A DNA stretch of 31,430 bases from positions 1 to 31,430 of the IMG/VR virus record IMGVR_UViG_3300033148_004847; one strand, given 5' to 3'. Made by a program: the position numbers and the translations under genes. A model generated the notes under the pieces. The model did no database searches. It saw only the letters and a program-made list of their open reading frames with translations, and was not told the DNA's origin. Within the stretch, counting starts at the first letter, position 1. The number at the start of each line of letters is the position of its first letter. This document shows, piece by piece, positions 29,318 through 31,430 of this stretch. The stretch comes from a virus.

Positions 29318-29382
29318 CAAAAGAAAAACCGCAGTGTCAATTATCGACCAGCCAACATAACTGATCGAAAGACACCGCGGTT
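29318..29382 (-). terminator. composite terminator/attenuator hairpin before the Ser/Thr-tailed gene
   Basis: On the minus strand AACCGCGGTGTC pairs with GACACTGCGGTT (12 base pairs, one G-U) around an inner stem TCGATCAG/CTGGTCGA (8 base pairs, one G-U) with a 9-base loop. TTTTCTTTT follows directly, then the GGGAG site of the next gene. A sigma70-like promoter lies about 45 bases upstream of the hairpin, so the hairpin sits in the leader between promoter and gene. Confidence 0.8.
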
Positions 29383-29425
29383 CGTCGCGACACCTAGGCG
29401 TCGATCTCTATTGGTTCCCGTTTTG

Positions 29426-29453
29426 ATTATAGCCTAAACCCAGGAAAAGTAAA
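29426..29453 (-). promoter_or_regulatory. sigma70-like promoter for the head module
   Basis: TTTACT, 16 bases, TATAAT on the minus strand (four of six and six of six consensus). It lies in the only sizeable non-coding gap of the head region, about 120 bases before the ATG at 29307. The leader also contains a small hairpin CGACGC/GTGTCG before the terminator. Confidence 0.6.
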
Positions 29454-29473
29454 ACACTAATCCATTGGTTTTT

Positions 29474-29725
29474 TCATTCCTTCGAGGAACTTCCCGCCGG
29501 TCGGCGAAAGGAATCTCTCAGGACTCGATAATGAACAGCCTTTCGCTTGCCTCCATGCACCTCTAACTTGATCGTAAAGTCCGAACCCCCGACCATCTCA
29601 TCGCAGAAAGCCGCTTGAAAATCACCCATGGCAACCTCAAACATCAACAGAGATTCGTCGGCTCCTTCTCCGATGGCCTTTCTGTAATCCCTGGTTTTAT
29701 CAACTAGCTTATTGTTTTGAGCCAT
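29474..29725 (-). CDS. hypothetical small phage protein
   Basis: The 83-residue protein (MAQNNKLVDKTRDYRKAIGEGADESLLMFEVAMGDFQ) is not recognised; the C-terminus is basic (GGKRKAVHYRVLRDSFRR) and ends Ser-rich. AGGAG lies six bases before the ATG at 29725. It overlaps the previous gene by 17 bases. It is the last gene of the right-hand small-gene block before the head-module promoter. Confidence 0.65.
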   Translation of the reverse strand: MAQNNKLVDKTRDYRKAIGEGADESLLMFEVAMGDFQAAFCDEMVGGSDFTIKLEVHGGKRKAVHYRVLRDSFRRPAGSSSKE

Positions 29726-29954
29726 CCAAATCTCCTGGCAACAGCAGCAAACTCTGTCCCTTATCAACTCTCACATCGAACAACGTACAGTCCACGACTA
29801 ACACCTCGGCCGGACTAGCCCACTTCTGGATCATGTTTTTCAACCTGTTGGATTCCTGTCTGCTCAATTTCTGATAAACACGAACCAACACCTTGTCCCC
29901 ATCCTCGAACCTCAGCCGTGAGCACTGCACATCAGCTATCCTAGGAGTAGTCAT
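29709..29954 (-). CDS. hypothetical small phage protein
   Basis: The 81-residue protein begins MTTPRIADVQCSRLRFEDGDKVLVRVYQKLS and continues with a helix (QESNRLKNMIQKWASPAEVLVVD). The ADV.C.RLRF..GD.VLVR.Y pattern recalls a small phage family I cannot name. The ATG overlaps the TGA of the preceding membrane protein by one base (TGATG), indicating coupling. A longer in-frame start at 30008 was rejected for that reason. Confidence 0.65.
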   Translation of the reverse strand: MTTPRIADVQCSRLRFEDGDKVLVRVYQKLSRQESNRLKNMIQKWASPAEVLVVDCTLFDVRVDKGQSLLLLPGDLDGSKQ

Positions 29955-30136
29955 CAGTTCAAACTCCTGCACATCCAATGTGATAGGTACTCTTCGTCTC
30001 CTCCACAATCATCATAATCGCCATCGTCTTCGATGCGGATCTCCTCCAATCTCCGAGAAAGCTCACCAACTTTTGCCGACAAAACCCCTATCACATAACC
30101 CAACACAAGTCCTACCGTCAACGATAACCAGTCCAT
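29954..30136 (-). CDS. small single-pass membrane protein
   Basis: The 60-residue protein has one transmembrane helix at residues about 4-22 (LSLTVGLVLGYVIGVLSAK) followed by a charged helix and an Asp/Glu-rich segment (IEDDGDYDDCGGDEEYL). GGAG lies seven bases before the ATG. Size and topology recall small phage holin-like or spanin-accessory proteins, but there is no lysis gene next to it, so no function is assigned. Confidence 0.65.
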   Translation of the reverse strand: MDWLSLTVGLVLGYVIGVLSAKVGELSRRLEEIRIEDDGDYDDCGGDEEYLSHWMCRSLN

Positions 30137-30139
30137 GTT

Positions 30140-30535
30140 TCATCTCCAATTCAGAGTAATCTTCGGTTGGTTCCGCAGCACGCAATTCATATCTACAGTC
30201 CACTCTGCAATCGTTCTCAAAGACTTCAACTCCGCCTCGGTGTGTCGATAGTCTCCGAACCCACCGCAGTACGAGCAACATATCGACTTCCCGGGAAGCA
30301 CTAACACCTCCTTGTTTCCGCACTTTTGACAACGATGCCTCATCCTCATCTGCCTCCATCGCAACATATCTTTATCCAACTCAGCGGGTATCGGAAGCGA
30401 TTCTCCCTTGATTCTTTGCCACGATCTGGTCAAGTCCAGAAACCTGTCCTCCACTGCCTGGCAGAGCGACACTTCATCGTAGCTGCTAGGCACCAGCCGG
30501 TTGGAATGAATCAGCTTGCCGTTGCGTCTATTCAT
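30140..30535 (-). CDS. zinc-ribbon protein
   Basis: The 131-residue protein has a CX2C-X13-CX3C-type zinc ribbon at residues 69-90 (RCQKCGNKEVLVLPGKSICCSYCGG), preceded by a helical part (SWQRIKGESLPIP, DMLRWRQMRMRHR) and followed by a helix and strands. Zinc ribbons occur in phage transcription and DNA-interaction proteins; no specific family is recognised. The ATG overlaps the preceding gene by ATGA. It sits between two other small Cys-containing or membrane genes. Confidence 0.75.
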   Translation of the reverse strand: MNRRNGKLIHSNRLVPSSYDEVSLCQAVEDRFLDLTRSWQRIKGESLPIPAELDKDMLRWRQMRMRHRCQKCGNKEVLVLPGKSICCSYCGGFGDYRHTEAELKSLRTIAEWTVDMNCVLRNQPKITLNWR

Positions 30536-30747
30536 ATCACATACTCCGACTCTTGCCCGTCTGGTCGATTGATACTGTTGAACAACAAACCCCCATCACC
30601 CTCTACCGACGAACCGTGGTGATTGCTTCCATTCCAAATCACATCTGGAATACGTTCTGGAAAGGCATCGCATGTATGCTTCTCCAACGATCTCAATCTG
30701 GAACAAAATGAGCAGACCACACTAGCGAAATTGGTGTCATCAATCAT
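30532..30747 (-). CDS. small Cys-rich phage protein
   Basis: The 71-residue protein has CSFC near residues 12-15, then CDAFPERIPDVIWNG and HHG with EGDGGLLF. C..C....C.AFP..IP..I..G...H....GD.G..F recurs in small phage proteins of unknown function, often near portal and minor head genes. The ATG at 30747 overlaps the preceding gene by ATGA; a longer start at 30810 would overlap by 67 bases and was rejected. Confidence 0.7.
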   Translation of the reverse strand: MIDDTNFASVVCSFCSRLRSLEKHTCDAFPERIPDVIWNGSNHHGSSVEGDGGLLFNSINRPDGQESEYVI

Positions 30748-31430
30748 AACAACACAACCCCCGTATTTCCTGTATAACCTACTCCGATCTTCTCTGCTAT
30801 ACTCATCCAAGTATTATGATAAGTCAACGCCACAGAATCCCTACTGAATCTCTTAATCTTTCCAGCCTCTCCCAATAAGTCCACTTTCATCGCCTCTTTA
30901 CGATACATCTTAGGCCACATACGCTTGACCTTGTTTGCCAATTTGGTTCTTTCTTCAGTTGTCTTTCCTACCAACGAACGTAAATCCATTTTGTAACGTA
31001 CTCCGCCGATTCCACACACATTCGATTCAAGCTCTCCATGAATAATAGCTTGAGAGACATCCACAGTAGAAAAGGGGTACGCTTGATCTGGGTGATTATG
31101 CAATGTAATCCTTCCGGACAATCTGGACTCCTGCTCGGCGGTTAGATAGATAAAGTCACGCGACCCATCCGTTTGAAAATCCACAGAACCATTCTCGTTG
31201 AACACAACCAATCTCTCGTTCTCGAGTTCCTGAATCTCCGTAGCTGATCTTTCGACACTTTCGTCCAAAACCTCTCTCGGTTTAGGCTTCGGCTCTGGTT
31301 TAGGCTTCGGCTCTGGTTTAGGCTTCGGCTCTGGTTTAGGCTTCGGCTCTGGTTTAGGCTTCGGCTCTGGTTTAGGCTTCGGCTCTGGTTTAGGCTTCGG
31401 TTCTGGTTTAGGCTTCGGTTCTGGTTTAGG
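30744..31430 (-). CDS. minor head protein fragment with JAMM-like domain
   Basis: The 228 visible residues are the C-terminal part of a gene running off the right edge. The first 50 are PKPEPK repeats, a stiff Pro/Lys/Glu linker. The domain that follows has RITLHNHPDQAYPFSTVD, matching the JAMM metal motif HxHx10D (as in RadC and JAB peptidases), with upstream acidic residues that could complete the site. JAMM-like domains occur at the C-terminus of some phage minor head proteins; a role in peptide or isopeptide cleavage is family knowledge and not shown here. The stop overlaps the next ATG (ATGA). The in-frame TTG at 31268 is not needed as a start. Confidence 0.65.
   Translation of the reverse strand, partial: PKPEPKPKPEPKPKPEPKPKPEPKPKPEPKPKPEPKPKPEPKPKPEPKPKPREVLDESVERSATEIQELENERLVVFNENGSVDFQTDGSRDFIYLTAEQESRLSGRITLHNHPDQAYPFSTVDVSQAIIHGELESNVCGIGGVRYKMDLRSLVGKTTEERTKLANKVKRMWPKMYRKEAMKVDLLGEAGKIKRFSRDSVALTYHNTWMSIAEKIGVGYTGNTGVVLL
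31281..31430. repeat. 18-bp tandem repeat encoding PKPEPK
   Basis: Eight full units of 18 bp plus a partial one, TTTAGGCTTCGGCTCTGG on the plus strand, reach the window edge. The last two units share one T for C difference; the rest are identical. The array continues beyond the window. Confidence 0.95.

Noticed and set aside
31281-31430. CRISPR-like array at the right edge
   Set aside because: The 18-bp units are contiguous without spacers and keep a coding frame (PKPEPK), so this is a protein repeat.
1-31430. tRNA or rRNA genes
   Set aside because: I found no cloverleaf with a GGTTCGAATCC-type arm or other RNA gene signature on either strand. A tRNA search program would be the proper check.
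1-31430. Integrase, attachment sites or transposase
   Set aside because: None is visible, so whether this is a temperate phage or prophage cannot be decided from this window. The XRE gene alone is not evidence of lysogeny.

Overview
The window is part of a tailed double-stranded DNA phage or prophage. Every supported gene lies on the minus strand, so transcription runs from the right end to the left. Genes are tightly packed, with many ATGA and TGATG stop/start overlaps. The virion genes are of long-tailed (siphovirus) type: an HK97-like prohead protease and major capsid protein, tail completion proteins, a tail tube protein, tail assembly chaperones with a lambda-like frameshift signal, and a 733-residue tape measure protein. 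No terminase or portal is visible; they would lie beyond the right edge. The host is not identifiable. A Kdo-type sugar cytidylyltransferase and a lipobox lipoprotein fit a Gram-negative (LPS-bearing) host, but that is inference.

Right to left: (1) 31.4-29.5 kb: the C-terminal part of a probable minor head protein with a JAMM-like metal motif behind a PKPEPK tandem repeat, then small zinc-binding, membrane and unknown proteins. (2) 29.3-22.4 kb: head module, with a Ser/Thr-tailed protein, a small virion protein, the protease fusion, the major capsid gene followed by a strong hairpin, and head-tail completion genes. (3) 22.4-15.2 kb: tail module, with a second Ser/Thr-tailed protein, tail tube, chaperones, tape measure, a minor tail protein and a third Ser/Thr-tailed protein. 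(4) 15.2-4 kb: a large sugar and methyl modification module. It holds a GT42/DUF115-like transferase, a cupin, four GT-A-like glycosyltransferases, three methyltransferases (one frameshifted), two tandem radical SAM proteins (one cut by an amber codon), a sulfotransferase-like protein, a CMP-Kdo synthetase (kdsB) and an HNH endonuclease. It ends in an XRE regulator and a terminator. (5) 3.5-0 kb: RNase H-like and pentapeptide-repeat proteins, several small phage genes, a lipoprotein and the start of a DUF932 gene.

The most interesting pattern links modules 2 to 4. Three separate putative virion proteins end in the same long Ser/Thr(/Ile) low-complexity tail of about 75 to 137 residues. A CMP-sugar synthetase, a GT42/DUF115-like transferase and several other glycosyltransferases and methyltransferases follow directly downstream, the first transferase beginning three bases after one of the tailed genes. 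I infer that the phage may O-glycosylate its own virion tails. Modification of the host surface is the main alternative. Other notable signals are a textbook -1 frameshift site, two leaders with a terminator hairpin between promoter and gene, and a 33-bp direct repeat that marks the insertion of a small gene.
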